From Streptomyces pyxinicus (GTDB lineage: Bacteria > Actinomycetota > Actinomycetes > Streptomycetales > Streptomycetaceae), in assembly GCF_024753135.1 (NCBI RefSeq), contig NZ_JANUGP010000001.1:62001-126000 (forward strand): a stretch of 64,000 bases of DNA, in the 5' to 3' direction. Positions within the stretch are counted from its first letter, which is position 1. Each line of letters begins with the position of its first letter. A model generated the notes under the pieces. It worked only from the letters and a program-made list of their open reading frames with translations. It was not told the origin of the DNA and made no database searches. The translations under genes were made by a program, and so were the position numbers. Shown here piece by piece: positions 7,404-15,996 of this stretch.

Positions 7404-8564
7404 GTGGCGAAGCGACTGACCTGCGATGTCGTGGTCGTCGGGGCCGGAATGGTGGGCGCGGCGTGTGCGTGGTACGCCGCGCGGGCGAGCCTCGACGTGC
7501 GTGTGGTGGACCGGGGGCCGGTGGCCGGCGGCACCACCGGCGCGGGCGAGGGCAACCTCCTGGTCTCCGACAAGGGACCGGGCCCCGAACTCGAACTGGC
7601 CCTGCTGTCGGCCCGGTTGTGGGCGGAGCTGGCGGACGGTCTCGGCGCGGCCGTCGAGTACGAGCCGAAGGGCGGCCTGGTGATCGCCTCGACCCCGGCG
7701 GCCCTGAGCGCGCTGACCCGGTTCGCGGCCGGCCAGCGCGCGGCCGGGGTGACGGCCGATCCGGTCGGCCCGGACGAACTCCGCTCCCTGGAGCCTTACT
7801 TGATCCCCGGCGTGGCGGGCGGTGTGCGCTACCCGCAGGACGCCCAGGTCATGCCGGCCCTCGCGGCGGCCCACCTGCTACGGGCCTCCGGCGCCCGCGT
7901 GCACACCGGCCGGACGGTGACCGGTGTGCTGCGGGCCCCGGACGGCACCGTGCGCGGCGTCCGCACCGACCACGGCGACCTGCACGCGCCCGCGGTGGTG
8001 AACGCGGCCGGCACGTGGGGCGGTGACCTCGCGGCACTGGCGAGGGTACGGCTGCCGGTGCTGCCCCGGCGCGGCTTCGTCCTGGTCACCGAACCGCTCC
8101 CGCGCCGGGTCCGGCACAAGGTGTACGCGGCCGACTACGTGGCCGACGTGGCGAGCGACTCGGCCGCCCTGCGCTCCTCGCCGGTCGTTGAGGGCACGGC
8201 GGCGGGCCCGGTCCTGATCGGCGCCACCCGCGAACGCGTCGGCTTCGACCGCTCGTTGTCGCTTCCCGCGGTCCGGGCGCTGGCCAGGGGCGCGATCGGC
8301 CTGTTCCCGTTCCTCGCCGGGGTCCGCGCCCTGCGCACGTACGCCGGATTCCGCCCGTACCTGCCCGACCACCTGCCGGCGATCGGCCCCGACCCCCGCG
8401 CACCGGGCCTGTTCCACGCCTGCGGACACGAGGGCGCCGGCATCGGACTCGCCACCGGCACCGGGCGGTTGATCGCCCAGGCGCTCACCGGAAAGGCGCC
8501 GGACATGGACCTCACGCCGTTCCGGCCGGAGCGGTTCGACACCGAGGGAGGCGAGAGCGCGTGA
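7404..8564 (+). CDS. D-hydroxyproline dehydrogenase, FAD-containing beta-type subunit
   Basis: A 386-residue DAO/glycine oxidase-like flavoprotein. The dinucleotide motif VVVVGAGMVGAACAWYA is near the N terminus, followed by GAGEGNLLVSDKG (FAD contact). The C-terminal FACGHEGAGIGLATGTGRLIAQ-like segment (here HACGHEGAGIGLATGTG) is also typical. In hydroxyproline catabolism such a subunit joins a small [2Fe-2S] protein and a second FAD/Fe-S protein to oxidise cis-4-hydroxy-D-proline to pyrroline-4-hydroxy-2-carboxylate. Those two partners follow with overlapping genes (GTGA overlap at 8561). GTG 7404 is probably translated from a leaderless message. Confidence 0.88.
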   Translation: MAKRLTCDVVVVGAGMVGAACAWYAARASLDVRVVDRGPVAGGTTGAGEGNLLVSDKGPGPELELALLSARLWAELADGLGAAVEYEPKGGLVIASTPAALSALTRFAAGQRAAGVTADPVGPDELRSLEPYLIPGVAGGVRYPQDAQVMPALAAAHLLRASGARVHTGRTVTGVLRAPDGTVRGVRTDHGDLHAPAVVNAAGTWGGDLAALARVRLPVLPRRGFVLVTEPLPRRVRHKVYAADYVADVASDSAALRSSPVVEGTAAGPVLIGATRERVGFDRSLSLPAVRALARGAIGLFPFLAGVRALRTYAGFRPYLPDHLPAIGPDPRAPGLFHACGHEGAGIGLATGTGRLIAQALTGKAPDMDLTPFRPERFDTEGGESA

Positions 8565-8899
8565 GACCACAACAGCCGGCACAGGCACGTCCGGACGTGA
8601 GAGCACGGCAGTCGGGACAGGCACGTCCGGACGGCACCTGCACGGTCACCTTCGACGGCCGCCCGCTGGAGGCGCGGCCCGGACAGACCGTCGCCGCGGC
8701 GCTGTGGGCGGCCGGCGTGACGGCCTGGCGCACCACTCGTCGGGCGGGCCGGCCGCGCGGGGTGTTCTGCGGGATCGGGGTCTGCTTCGACTGCCTGGTG
8801 ACCGTCAACGGCAGCCCCAACCAACGGGCTTGCCTGGTACCGGTACGGCCGGGTGACGTGATCGGCGTCCAGGAGGGGACGGGCCGGGACGATGACTGA
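8561..8899 (+). CDS. Small [2Fe-2S] subunit of D-hydroxyproline dehydrogenase
   Basis: 112 residues. After a 25-residue arginine/glutamine-rich extension comes a ferredoxin-like fold with FCGIGVCFDCLVTVNG and a fourth cysteine in QRAC, the C-x4-C-x2-C...C pattern of HcnA / gamma-subunit proteins. It passes electrons between the two FAD subunits encoded on either side. The gene overlaps its neighbours by 4 and 8 bases, so the three are translationally coupled. The N-terminal extension comes partly from a 17-base direct repeat and is probably not part of the fold. Confidence 0.9.
   Translation: MRPQQPAQARPDVRARQSGQARPDGTCTVTFDGRPLEARPGQTVAAALWAAGVTAWRTTRRAGRPRGVFCGIGVCFDCLVTVNGSPNQRACLVPVRPGDVIGVQEGTGRDDD
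8581..8633. repeat. 17-base direct repeat inside the [2Fe-2S] subunit gene
   Basis: ACAGGCACGTCCGGACG occurs at 8581-8597 and 8617-8633, a 36-base (12-codon) period, encoding QARPD twice in the N-terminal extension of the small subunit. The length change is in frame, suggesting an expansion of a dispensable N-terminal tail. Confidence 0.8.
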
Positions 8900-10253
8900 A
8901 CGACCACGCCTGGCCGTCGTCGGCGCGGGTCCGGCGGGCCTCGCCGGCGCGCTGGCCGCCGCCGCGCGGGGCGTCGACGTGACCCTGGTCGACGCGGCCG
9001 GCCGGCCCGGCGGCCAGTTCCACCGGCAACCCTCCCCCGCCCTCGGCGCACCGCCCCGCCAGGGACACACCTGGGAACGGCTGCGGACGGGACTCGACCG
9101 GCACCGCGTCACTCACCTGACGGAGCATCATGTGTGGTGTGTGCAGCGGGACTCGATGTCCTTCCTCGTGCACGCGCTGCTCGGGCCCGCCCAGGACGAG
9201 GGCGTGTCCCTCCGCGCGGACGCCGTCCTGCTCGCCACCGGCGGTCACGAGTACGTCCTGCCCTTCCCCGGCTGGACCCTCCCGGGCGTGATCACGGCGG
9301 GCGGCGCACAGGCCATGCTCAAGGGCGAACGAGTGCTGCCGGGCCGTCATGTCGTCGTCGCCGGCACCGGCCCCCTGCTGCTGCCCGTCGCCACCGGTCT
9401 CGCCGCGGCCGGTGCCGAGGTGGCCGCGCTGGTGGAGTCCGCCGACCCCGGGGCGGTGCCGCGCCGGTTCCCCGACCTGCTGGTACGGCCGGACAAGCTG
9501 GCCGAGGGCGCCGGGTACGCGGTACGGCTGCTGCGGCACCGCGTCCGCATCCTGACCCGGCACACCGTGGTGGCGGCCCACGGCACCGACCGGCTGGAGG
9601 CGGTCACCGTGGCCCCGCTCAGCCCCGGCGGCCGTTCCCTCCGCATCCTCTGCGACACCCTCGCCGTCGGCCACGGCATGCTCCCGGGCACCGACCTCGC
9701 CGAGACCCTCGGCTGCACCCTGACCGGGACCGCCGTACGGGTCGACGCCGAGCAGCGCACCGACGTGCCCGGCGCCTGGGCCGCCGGTGAGACCACCGGC
9801 ATCGGCGGGGCGGCCCTCGCGCTCGCCGAGGGCCATATCGCCGGCCGCTCCGCCGCCGCCCGTCTGTACGGCAGGACACCCGACCCGGCCGGCTGGGCGC
9901 CGGCCGCGCGCGCGAGGTCCCGGCTGCGGCGCTTCTTCGCGGCGGTGGACGCGGTGTGCGCACCCCCGCCGGGCCGGGCCGGGTCGGTCCCGGACGACAC
10001 CGTGGTGTGCCGCTGCGAGGAGGTCACCGCCGGGGAGGTCCGGACGGCCGTGAGCACGCTCGGCGCCACGGACGCGCGCTCGGCGAAGCTGCTCACCCGG
10101 GCCGGGATGGGCTGGTGCCAGGGCCGGATGTGCGGGCCCGCGGTGGCCGCCCTGACCGGCTGCCCGCTCACCCCGGGCCGCCGGCCCTTCGCCCGTCCCG
10201 TACCGCTGGGGGTCCTGGCCGCGCTGCCGGACCCGGACGCCCCCGCCCCCTGA
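8892..10253 (+). CDS. D-hydroxyproline dehydrogenase, FAD / [2Fe-2S] alpha-type subunit
   Basis: A 453-residue pyridine nucleotide-disulfide-type oxidoreductase (HcnB / OoxA-like). It has two nucleotide-binding motifs, VVGAGPAGLAGALAAAA at the start and VVVAGTGPLLLPVATGLA in the middle. Near the C terminus is a BFD-type [2Fe-2S] site: VVCRCEEVTAGEVR and GMGWCQGRMCG supply four cysteines. In hydroxyproline catabolism this subunit completes the membrane-associated or soluble dehydrogenase that feeds electrons to the respiratory chain. It overlaps the small subunit gene by eight bases. Confidence 0.9.
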   Translation: MTERPRLAVVGAGPAGLAGALAAAARGVDVTLVDAAGRPGGQFHRQPSPALGAPPRQGHTWERLRTGLDRHRVTHLTEHHVWCVQRDSMSFLVHALLGPAQDEGVSLRADAVLLATGGHEYVLPFPGWTLPGVITAGGAQAMLKGERVLPGRHVVVAGTGPLLLPVATGLAAAGAEVAALVESADPGAVPRRFPDLLVRPDKLAEGAGYAVRLLRHRVRILTRHTVVAAHGTDRLEAVTVAPLSPGGRSLRILCDTLAVGHGMLPGTDLAETLGCTLTGTAVRVDAEQRTDVPGAWAAGETTGIGGAALALAEGHIAGRSAAARLYGRTPDPAGWAPAARARSRLRRFFAAVDAVCAPPPGRAGSVPDDTVVCRCEEVTAGEVRTAVSTLGATDARSAKLLTRAGMGWCQGRMCGPAVAALTGCPLTPGRRPFARPVPLGVLAALPDPDAPAP

Positions 10254-10261
10254 CACCTCCC

Positions 10262-10275
10262 TGTGCCATGTCACA
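10262..10275. promoter_or_regulatory. Candidate GntR operator before the deaminase gene
   Basis: The reverse strand here reads TGTGACATGGCACA, an almost perfect palindrome (one mismatched pair). The 14-mer GTGACATGGCACAG recurs identically, on the plus strand, at 12241-12254 at the start of the gntR gene, and an 11/14 match lies at 7387-7400. Three sites in one pathway cluster that also encodes a GntR/FCD regulator argue for an autoregulated operator family. Confidence 0.55.
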
Positions 10276-10297
10276 CCTCACTGACTTGGAGTCCGAC

Positions 10298-11194
10298 ATG
10301 CCCGATCTCCGCTCCCACCCCTGGCGCGGCATCCTCGTCGCCACCGCGCTCCCCCTGCGTGAGGACCTCTCGATCGACCACGACCGGTACGCGGAGCACT
10401 GCGCCTGGCTGGTCGAGCAGGGCTGCGACGGCGTGGTACCGAACGGCTCGCTGGGCGAGTACCAGGTGCTCACGCCCGAGGAGCGCGCCCGGGTGGTGCG
10501 CACCGCGGTCGCCGCGGTCGGCGGTGACCGGGTGATGCCCGGTGTCGCCGCGTACGGCTCCGCCGAGGCGCGGCGCTGGGCCGAGCAGGCGGGCGAGGCC
10601 GGCTGTGCGTCGGTGATGCTGCTGCCGCCCAACGGCTACCGGGCCGACGAGCGGGCGGTCCTCGCCCACTACGCCGAGGTGGCGAAGTGCGGGCTGCCGG
10701 TGGTGGCGTACAACAACCCGGTCGACACCAAGGTCGACCTGGTGCCCGAACTCCTGGCCCGGTTGCACGGGGAGGGGTACGTCCGGGCGGTCAAGGAGTT
10801 CTCCGGTGATGTCCGGCGCGCCTACCGGATCGCCGAACTCGCCCCGGACCTCGACCTGTTGGCGGGCGCCGACGACGTGCTGCTGGAGCTGGCCGTGGCG
10901 GGCGCCAAGGGCTGGGTGGCCGGCTACCCCAACGCGCTCCCCCGCGCCTCGGCCGAGCTGTACCGCGCCGCCACGGCCGGGGATCTCGCCGCCGCGCTCC
11001 CCCGCTACCGGCAGCTGCACCCGCTGCTGCGCTGGGACTCGCGGACCGAGTTCGTGCAGGCGATCAAGCTGTCCATGGACGTCGTCGGGCGGTACGGCGG
11101 ACCGGTGCGCCCGCCGCGCGTGCCGCTCACCGCCGAGCAGCGGGACGCGGTCCGGGCGGCCACCGAGAAGGCCGTAGCGGCCGGACTCGTCTGA
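10298..11194 (+). CDS. DapA-family pyrroline-4-hydroxy-2-carboxylate deaminase
   Basis: A 298-residue class I aldolase-fold enzyme. The Schiff-base lysine sits in YVRAVKEFSGD, and the pocket residues in PNGSLGEYQVLTPEER and VVAYNNP follow the DHDPS superfamily plan. Next to hydroxyproline dehydrogenase and epimerase genes, the expected reaction is deamination of 1-pyrroline-4-hydroxy-2-carboxylate to alpha-ketoglutarate semialdehyde. ATG 10298 is chosen for the GGAG site six bases upstream; an upstream ATG at 10268 is in frame but has no such site. Dihydrodipicolinate synthase itself is unlikely in this context. Confidence 0.88.
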   Translation: MPDLRSHPWRGILVATALPLREDLSIDHDRYAEHCAWLVEQGCDGVVPNGSLGEYQVLTPEERARVVRTAVAAVGGDRVMPGVAAYGSAEARRWAEQAGEAGCASVMLLPPNGYRADERAVLAHYAEVAKCGLPVVAYNNPVDTKVDLVPELLARLHGEGYVRAVKEFSGDVRRAYRIAELAPDLDLLAGADDVLLELAVAGAKGWVAGYPNALPRASAELYRAATAGDLAAALPRYRQLHPLLRWDSRTEFVQAIKLSMDVVGRYGGPVRPPRVPLTAEQRDAVRAATEKAVAAGLV

Positions 11195-11210
11195 CAGGGA
11201 GGCCGGCACC

Positions 11211-12212
11211 GTGCGCAGCAGACTCGTCCTGCACGCCGTGGACTCGCACACCGAGGGCATGCCGACCCGCGTGATCACCGGCGGGATCGGCACCGTACCC
11301 GGCGCGACGATGAACGAGCGGCGGCTGTACTTCCGCGAACACCGCGACCACGTCAAGCGGTTGCTGATGAACGAGCCGCGCGGCCACTCCGCGATGAGCG
11401 GCGCGATCCTGCAACCGCCGACCCGTCCCGACTGCGACTGGGGCGTCCTCTACATCGAGGTCTCGGGCTACCTGCCGATGTGCGGACACGGCACGATCGG
11501 CGTCGCCACCGTGCTGGTCGAGACCGGCATGGTGGAGGTCGTGGAGCCGGTGACCACCATCCGGCTCGACACCCCGGCCGGCGTGGTGGTCGCGGAGGTG
11601 GCGGTGGCGGACGGCGCCGCCCGGCACGTGACCCTGCGCAACGTCCCGTCCTTCGCCGTCGGTCTGGACCGCGAGATCGCCCTCCCCGACGGCCGCACGG
11701 TCACCTACGACCTCGCCTACGGCGGCAACTTCTACGCGATCCTGCCCCTGGACGCCTTCGGGCTGCCCTTCGACCGCTCCCGCAAGGACGAGATCATGGC
11801 GGCCGGACTGGCTCTCATGGACGCGGTCAACGCGGAGGCGGAACCCGTGCACCCGACCGATCCCTCCATCCACGGCTGCCACCACGTCCACCTGTACGCG
11901 CCGGGCGCCACCGCCCGCCGCTCCCAACACGCGATGGTCATCCACCCCGGCTGGTTCGACCGCTCCCCGTGCGGCACGGGCACCAGCGCGCGCATGGCAC
12001 AACTGCACGCGCGCGGTGAACTCCCGCTGCACACCGAGTTCGTGAACGAGTCCTTCATCGGCACGCACTTCACCGGCCGGCTGCTCGGCACGACGGAGGT
12101 CGGCGGCCTGCCCGCGGTCCTGCCGAGCTTCACCGGCCGGGCGTGGCTCACCGGGACCGCGCAGTACCTGCTGGACCCCACCGACCCGTTCCCGGAGGGT
12201 TTCGTCCTCTAG
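11211..12212 (+). CDS. 4-hydroxyproline 2-epimerase / proline racemase family
   Basis: 333 residues, the normal length for the family. Both catalytic cysteines are visible: MCGHGTIGVATVLVE in the N-terminal half and SPCGTGTSARMAQLHARGEL in the C-terminal half, so it should be a true two-base epimerase rather than a dehydratase, which has a threonine at one position. The reaction is trans-4-hydroxy-L-proline to cis-4-hydroxy-D-proline, the first step of the pathway. It begins with GTG 16 bases after the deaminase stop. Confidence 0.92.
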   Translation: MRSRLVLHAVDSHTEGMPTRVITGGIGTVPGATMNERRLYFREHRDHVKRLLMNEPRGHSAMSGAILQPPTRPDCDWGVLYIEVSGYLPMCGHGTIGVATVLVETGMVEVVEPVTTIRLDTPAGVVVAEVAVADGAARHVTLRNVPSFAVGLDREIALPDGRTVTYDLAYGGNFYAILPLDAFGLPFDRSRKDEIMAAGLALMDAVNAEAEPVHPTDPSIHGCHHVHLYAPGATARRSQHAMVIHPGWFDRSPCGTGTSARMAQLHARGELPLHTEFVNESFIGTHFTGRLLGTTEVGGLPAVLPSFTGRAWLTGTAQYLLDPTDPFPEGFVL

Positions 12213-12220
12213 CCGTCCTC

Positions 12221-12254
12221 TAGACTCACCCCGGTGACGCGTGACATGGCACAG
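12221..12254 (+). promoter_or_regulatory. Leaderless gntR promoter with downstream operator copy
   Basis: TAGACT (12221-12226) lies seven bases upstream of the GTG at 12234, consistent with a -10 box for a leaderless transcript. Immediately downstream, inside the first codons, is GTGACATGGCACAG (12241-12254), identical to the motif upstream of the deaminase gene. Repressor binding there would block its own transcript. Confidence 0.5.
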
Positions 12255-12944
12255 CCCCCGGCACAGACCCCGCAGGACGCGGACCTGCCCGCCTTCCCCC
12301 GGCTCGGCGGCCGGCGCAGCAGTTACCGGGAGCGGGTGGCGGAGGCGCTGCGTGCCGCGCTGATCGCGGGCGAGCTGCGGCCCGGCGAGGTCTACTCGGC
12401 GCCGTCGCTCGCCGTCCGCTTCGGCGTCTCGGCGACGCCGGTACGCGAGGCGATGCTGGACCTGGCCAAGGAGGGGCTGGTCGACACGGTCCCGAACAAG
12501 GGCTTCCGGGTCACCGCCGTCTCCGACCGGCAGCTCGACGAGTACACCCATGTCCGCGCGCTCATCGAGATCCCGACCGTGACGGAGCTGGCCCGCACGG
12601 CCGACCGGGTCTCGCTGGAGGCGCTGCGCCCGGCGGCCCGCGAGATCGTCACCGCCGCGGTGGCTGGCGACCTCATCGCCTATGTGGAGGCCGACACCCG
12701 CTTCCACCTCGGCCTGCTGGCCCTGGCGGGCAATGCCCACCTGGTGGAGGTCGTCGCCGACCTGCGCAAACGCTCCCGCCTCTACGGGCTGACCGCGCTG
12801 GTGAAGGCGGGCCGGCTGCTGGCCTCGGCCCAGGAGCACCTGGATCTCCTGGACGCCCTGCTGGAGCGCGACGAGAAGGCCGCCCGGGAGATCATGACCC
12901 GGCACCTGGGACACGTCCGGAGCCTCTGGGCGGCCGGCGACTGA
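12234..12944 (+). CDS. GntR family regulator with FCD ligand domain
   Basis: 236 residues. The N-terminal winged helix (YRERVAEALRAALIAGELRPGE, then FGVSATPVREAMLDLAKEGLV) is the FadR subgroup signature. The C-terminal all-helical FCD domain includes DTRFHLGLLALAGNAHLVE, with the aspartate/histidine residues that often bind a metal and a carboxylate ligand. It probably senses a hydroxyproline-pathway intermediate and controls the genes around it. Candidate operators are at 7387, 10262 and its own start. A second in-frame start is ATG at 12246. Confidence 0.92.
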   Translation: MTRDMAQPPAQTPQDADLPAFPRLGGRRSSYRERVAEALRAALIAGELRPGEVYSAPSLAVRFGVSATPVREAMLDLAKEGLVDTVPNKGFRVTAVSDRQLDEYTHVRALIEIPTVTELARTADRVSLEALRPAAREIVTAAVAGDLIAYVEADTRFHLGLLALAGNAHLVEVVADLRKRSRLYGLTALVKAGRLLASAQEHLDLLDALLERDEKAAREIMTRHLGHVRSLWAAGD

Positions 12945-13151
12945 CCACCGGCCGCCACTTCGCGCCACCGGCCGCCCCTCCGCACCACCGGACATCTCAC
13001 GGCGTCCGGCTCTCATCACGGCGCTTTTTGCGCGCTCCGGCGGCCCGGACGGGCAAAGGGGCGGCGATTTTGAGCCACTGCGGACCGTCGCCGACCATGG
13101 GCCGGTCCCGGCGATCCCGGGAACGTCAGTTCCATGAGAGGCGCACCAGCC

Positions 13152-14564
13152 ATGCACAGCACCGGAACCGTCCCGCAGTCGGCTCCGGCCCCCTCGGAGA
13201 CCCGCGCGGTTCCCGGCGGGGACCCCCACGACACCCCCGGCGGACCTGCCCGCCGGTTCGGCCTGCCCGTGGCCACCGCGCTGGTCATGGGCAACATCAT
13301 CGGCGGCGGCATCTTCCTGCTCCCCGCCTCGATCGCGCCCTTCGGCACGGTGAGCCTGGTCGCCTTCGGCGTGCTGACCGTCGGCGCCATCGCGCTGGCC
13401 CTGGTCTTCGGCCGGCTCGCGGCACGCGACCCCCGCACCGGCGGGCCGTACGTGTACGCCCGCGGCGCGTTCGGCGACTTCGCCGGCTTCCTCGCCGCCT
13501 GGTCGTACTGGATCACCACCTGGGTGTCCAACGCCGCGCTCGCCGTCGCCGCCGTCGGCTACCTCGACGTGCTGATCCCGGTGGGCGGCCATCGGTGGAG
13601 CGCCTGCCTGGCCGCGCTCGCCCTCCAGTGGCTGCCCGCGCTCGCCAACTTCGCCGGCACCCGCTACGTGGGCGCGGTGCAGCTGGTCTCGACGGTGCTG
13701 AAGTTCGTCCCGCTGCTGCTCGTGGCGGTGGGCGGTCTGTTCTTCTTCGACCCCTCCCGGCTCGGGCCGTTCAACTCCAGTGGCCAGGGCGCGGTCGGCG
13801 CGGTGTCCGCCTCGGCGGCGCTGCTGCTCTTCTCCTACCTCGGGGTGGAGTCCGCAGCGGTCAGCGCCGGCGAGGTCAGGGACGCCCGCCGCAACGTGGG
13901 CCGGGCCACCGTGATCGGCACCGCGGGCGCCGCCCTGGTCTATCTGCTGGGCACCCTGTCGGTCTTCGGCACCGTCCCGCACGACCGCCTGGTGGCCTCG
14001 ACGGCGCCGTTCTCGGACGCGGTGAACACCATGTTCGGCGGGGGCTGGGGCGGTACGGCGGTGGCGCTGGCCGCGCTGGTGTCGATGACCGGCTGCCTGA
14101 ACGGCTGGACGCTGCTGAGCGCCCAGACGCCGTACGCCGCCGCCAAGGACGGCCTGTTCCCGGCGGCCTTCGCGCGCCGTCGCCGGGGTGTGCCCACGGT
14201 CGGTGTCGCGGTCACCGTGGTCCTGTCCTCGCTGCTGACGGCGTACAACTACCTGTCGGGCTCGGGCCGGGTCTTCGAGGTCCTGGTCCTCGTCACCACG
14301 TTCACGGCGACCGTGCCGTATCTGCTGGCCACCGCCGCGCAGCTCTTCCACCTCGTCTCCGGCCGCGGCCCGGTGGACCGGTCACGGCTGGTCCGGGACG
14401 CGGTGATCACCTCGGTGGCCGCCGCCTTCTCGATCTGGCTGATGGCGGGCGCCGGCTACGCGGCGGTCTACCAGGGCGTGCTGTTCCTGTTCGCGGGCGT
14501 CCTGGTGTACGCGGTGATGGCGGCCCGGCGAGTGCGGCGCGAGGCGGTGCGGGACGCTTCCTGA
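13152..14564 (+). CDS. APC superfamily amino acid permease
   Basis: About 470 residues with some 12 predicted membrane helices. The first helix carries GNIIGGGIFLLPASIAPFG, the unwound substrate-binding motif of the amino acid/polyamine/organocation family. GAGAGG lies ten bases before ATG 13152; ATG 13134 is also in frame but lacks a clear site. It follows the hydroxyproline catabolic genes after a 207-base gap with no other recognisable feature, so proline/hydroxyproline uptake is a reasonable but unproven substrate. Confidence 0.88.
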   Translation: MHSTGTVPQSAPAPSETRAVPGGDPHDTPGGPARRFGLPVATALVMGNIIGGGIFLLPASIAPFGTVSLVAFGVLTVGAIALALVFGRLAARDPRTGGPYVYARGAFGDFAGFLAAWSYWITTWVSNAALAVAAVGYLDVLIPVGGHRWSACLAALALQWLPALANFAGTRYVGAVQLVSTVLKFVPLLLVAVGGLFFFDPSRLGPFNSSGQGAVGAVSASAALLLFSYLGVESAAVSAGEVRDARRNVGRATVIGTAGAALVYLLGTLSVFGTVPHDRLVASTAPFSDAVNTMFGGGWGGTAVALAALVSMTGCLNGWTLLSAQTPYAAAKDGLFPAAFARRRRGVPTVGVAVTVVLSSLLTAYNYLSGSGRVFEVLVLVTTFTATVPYLLATAAQLFHLVSGRGPVDRSRLVRDAVITSVAAAFSIWLMAGAGYAAVYQGVLFLFAGVLVYAVMAARRVRREAVRDAS

Positions 14565-14640
14565 TCACCGGGGAGCGTCAGGCGTGTCCGCGGCATGACG
14601 CCGTGGGCACGGGGTGGGGGGGCTCCCGCGCTCCGCGGGG

Positions 14641-15447
14641 TCAGTACGCCCCCATCCGCGCGATCTGCCGGGACAGTTCGTCCGCGGCCTCGCGCACCGG
14701 TGTCACGTAGCGCGGAAGTTCCTCGTCCGGCACGCGGTGGGAGAGTGCCGCGATGCTGAGGGCGGCGACGACGCGGCCGTCCTCCGCCCGCACCGGTGCG
14801 CCGATGCCGAGGACGTCGGGGTCGAGTTCGCCGCGTCCCACCGCGTAGCCCCGGTCCCTGATCTCGGCGAGGTGCGCCCGCAGCTCGTCCGGATCGGTGT
14901 GGGTGGCGTCGGTGAAGCGGGGCAGCGGCTCGGCCAGCAGCTCGTCGAGTTCGCCGTCGGGCGCCCAGGCCAGCAGGGCCAGGGCCGCCGCGCCGGCGTT
15001 GACGGGCAGCACCTGGCCCCGCTCGTACGACAGGCGCAGGGTGCGGCCGGATTCCTCGCGCTCCAGACAGACGACGGCGGAACCGGCGCGGCGGGTGAGC
15101 AGCGCCGGCATTCCGGTCCGCTCGACCAGGTCGCGCATGACGGGGCGGGCCAGCTCCGACAGCCCGACCCCCTTGCGCGCCAGACGCGCCAGGTCGAGGA
15201 CGCGGGGGCCGAGACGGAACCCGGAACCGGCGTCGTTCTCCTCCAGGAAGCCGTTGGCGGTCAGCGACTGGAGATAGCGGTACGCCGTGGACCGGGCGAC
15301 GGCGAGGTGTGTGGCCACCTCGTTGGCGGAGAGGGTGAGCCGCTCCTCATCGAACAGCAGCAGGATGTCCAGGGCTCGGTCGGCGGTCGAGTTGCGTACG
15401 CGATACCCCTGACCGCTTCCTGTTTCGCGAGGAGCAGTTCCTGACAT
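14641..15447 (-). CDS. IclR family transcriptional regulator
   Basis: 268 residues. The N-terminal winged helix (RALDILLLFDEERLTLSANEVATHLAVARSTAYRYLQSL) and the C-terminal GAF-like effector domain (GMPALLTRRAGSAVVCLER, later GYAVGRGELDPDVLGIGAPV) are complete. IclR proteins in such clusters sense aromatic acids. TATCTT sits six bases upstream of ATG 15447 with no ribosome site, so the message may be leaderless. The promoter overlaps a candidate operator that recurs at two other promoters in aromatic module A. Confidence 0.92.
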   Translation of the reverse strand: MSGTAPRETGSGQGYRVRNSTADRALDILLLFDEERLTLSANEVATHLAVARSTAYRYLQSLTANGFLEENDAGSGFRLGPRVLDLARLARKGVGLSELARPVMRDLVERTGMPALLTRRAGSAVVCLEREESGRTLRLSYERGQVLPVNAGAAALALLAWAPDGELDELLAEPLPRFTDATHTDPDELRAHLAEIRDRGYAVGRGELDPDVLGIGAPVRAEDGRVVAALSIAALSHRVPDEELPRYVTPVREAADELSRQIARMGAY

Positions 15448-15456
15448 GCGAGAAAG
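15439..15456. promoter_or_regulatory. Candidate IclR operator at the iclR start
   Basis: TCCTGACATGCGAGAAAG overlaps the iclR start codon and lies just downstream of its -10 box. It matches the site at 25616-25633 at 15 of 18 positions and resembles that at 16019-16036. The recurrence at three promoters of one module, including the regulator's own, suggests an IclR-controlled regulon with autoregulation. Confidence 0.45.
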
Positions 15457-15483
15457 ATAGCAGGGGCCGTCCGGGGCGCCCGG

Positions 15484-15978
15484 TCACTGCACCGGCCGGT
15501 AGGCGGGACCGTCGTCGGCCAGCAGGCGTTCGGCCTCGGCGTAGATCGCCTCGGGTGCCATCCCGAAGTCGATGGTCTTGCGGAACGGCTGGCGCACGTC
15601 CCGCTCGACGCGCAGGTAGACCTCGTTCCGGTTGCCTTCCGGATCGAAGAAGTAGATGCCGAAGGCGTTGCCGTGCGTGACCTCCTGCTGCACCTCGACC
15701 CCCTCCTCCTCGAAGAGCCGGTGGAAGGCCCGGATGTCGTCGAGCGAGGCCACCCGCCAGGAGATCTGGTGCTGCTGCTTCTCGCCGATGGCCGCGGTAC
15801 GGCCCTCCTGCAGGACGAACTCGTGGTGCTCCTCGTCGGGCCGCGCGCTGAAGAAGACGATCCCGAGCCCCTCGTCCTCGTCGGTGACCGTCAGCCCCAT
15901 CAGCCGTTCGTAGAAGTCACGCATCTTCGGCAGGTCGTAGACCCACAGTCCCGTGTGGCCGAGTCCAGTGATCGCCAT
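15484..15978 (-). CDS. VOC-family dioxygenase-like protein (single module)
   Basis: A 164-residue vicinal oxygen chelate protein. The metal triad expected for extradiol-type enzymes is visible: His in GLGHTGLWV, His in QHQISWRV and Glu in GNRNEVYLRV. This length corresponds to one pair of beta-alpha-beta-beta-beta units, as in small catechol-dioxygenase-like or glyoxalase-like proteins. It lies divergent from an FAH-family hydrolase and beside iclR. Ring cleavage is possible but not certain; an isomerase or lyase role cannot be excluded. GGAGAAGG precedes ATG 15978. Confidence 0.8.
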   Translation of the reverse strand: MAITGLGHTGLWVYDLPKMRDFYERLMGLTVTDEDEGLGIVFFSARPDEEHHEFVLQEGRTAAIGEKQQHQISWRVASLDDIRAFHRLFEEEGVEVQQEVTHGNAFGIYFFDPEGNRNEVYLRVERDVRQPFRKTIDFGMAPEAIYAEAERLLADDGPAYRPVQ

Positions 15979-15996
15979 GACACCTTCTCCTCAGAC

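Noticed and set aside
11127..14351. 1074-aa minus-strand ORF opposite the epimerase, GntR and permease
   Set aside because: Low-complexity His/Arg/Gln/Gly composition and full overlap with three genes with recognised folds; a shadow.
14565..14640. Hairpin GCGTCA...TGACGC between permease and iclR
   Set aside because: Six-base arms and a 15-base loop are within chance expectation for this GC content.
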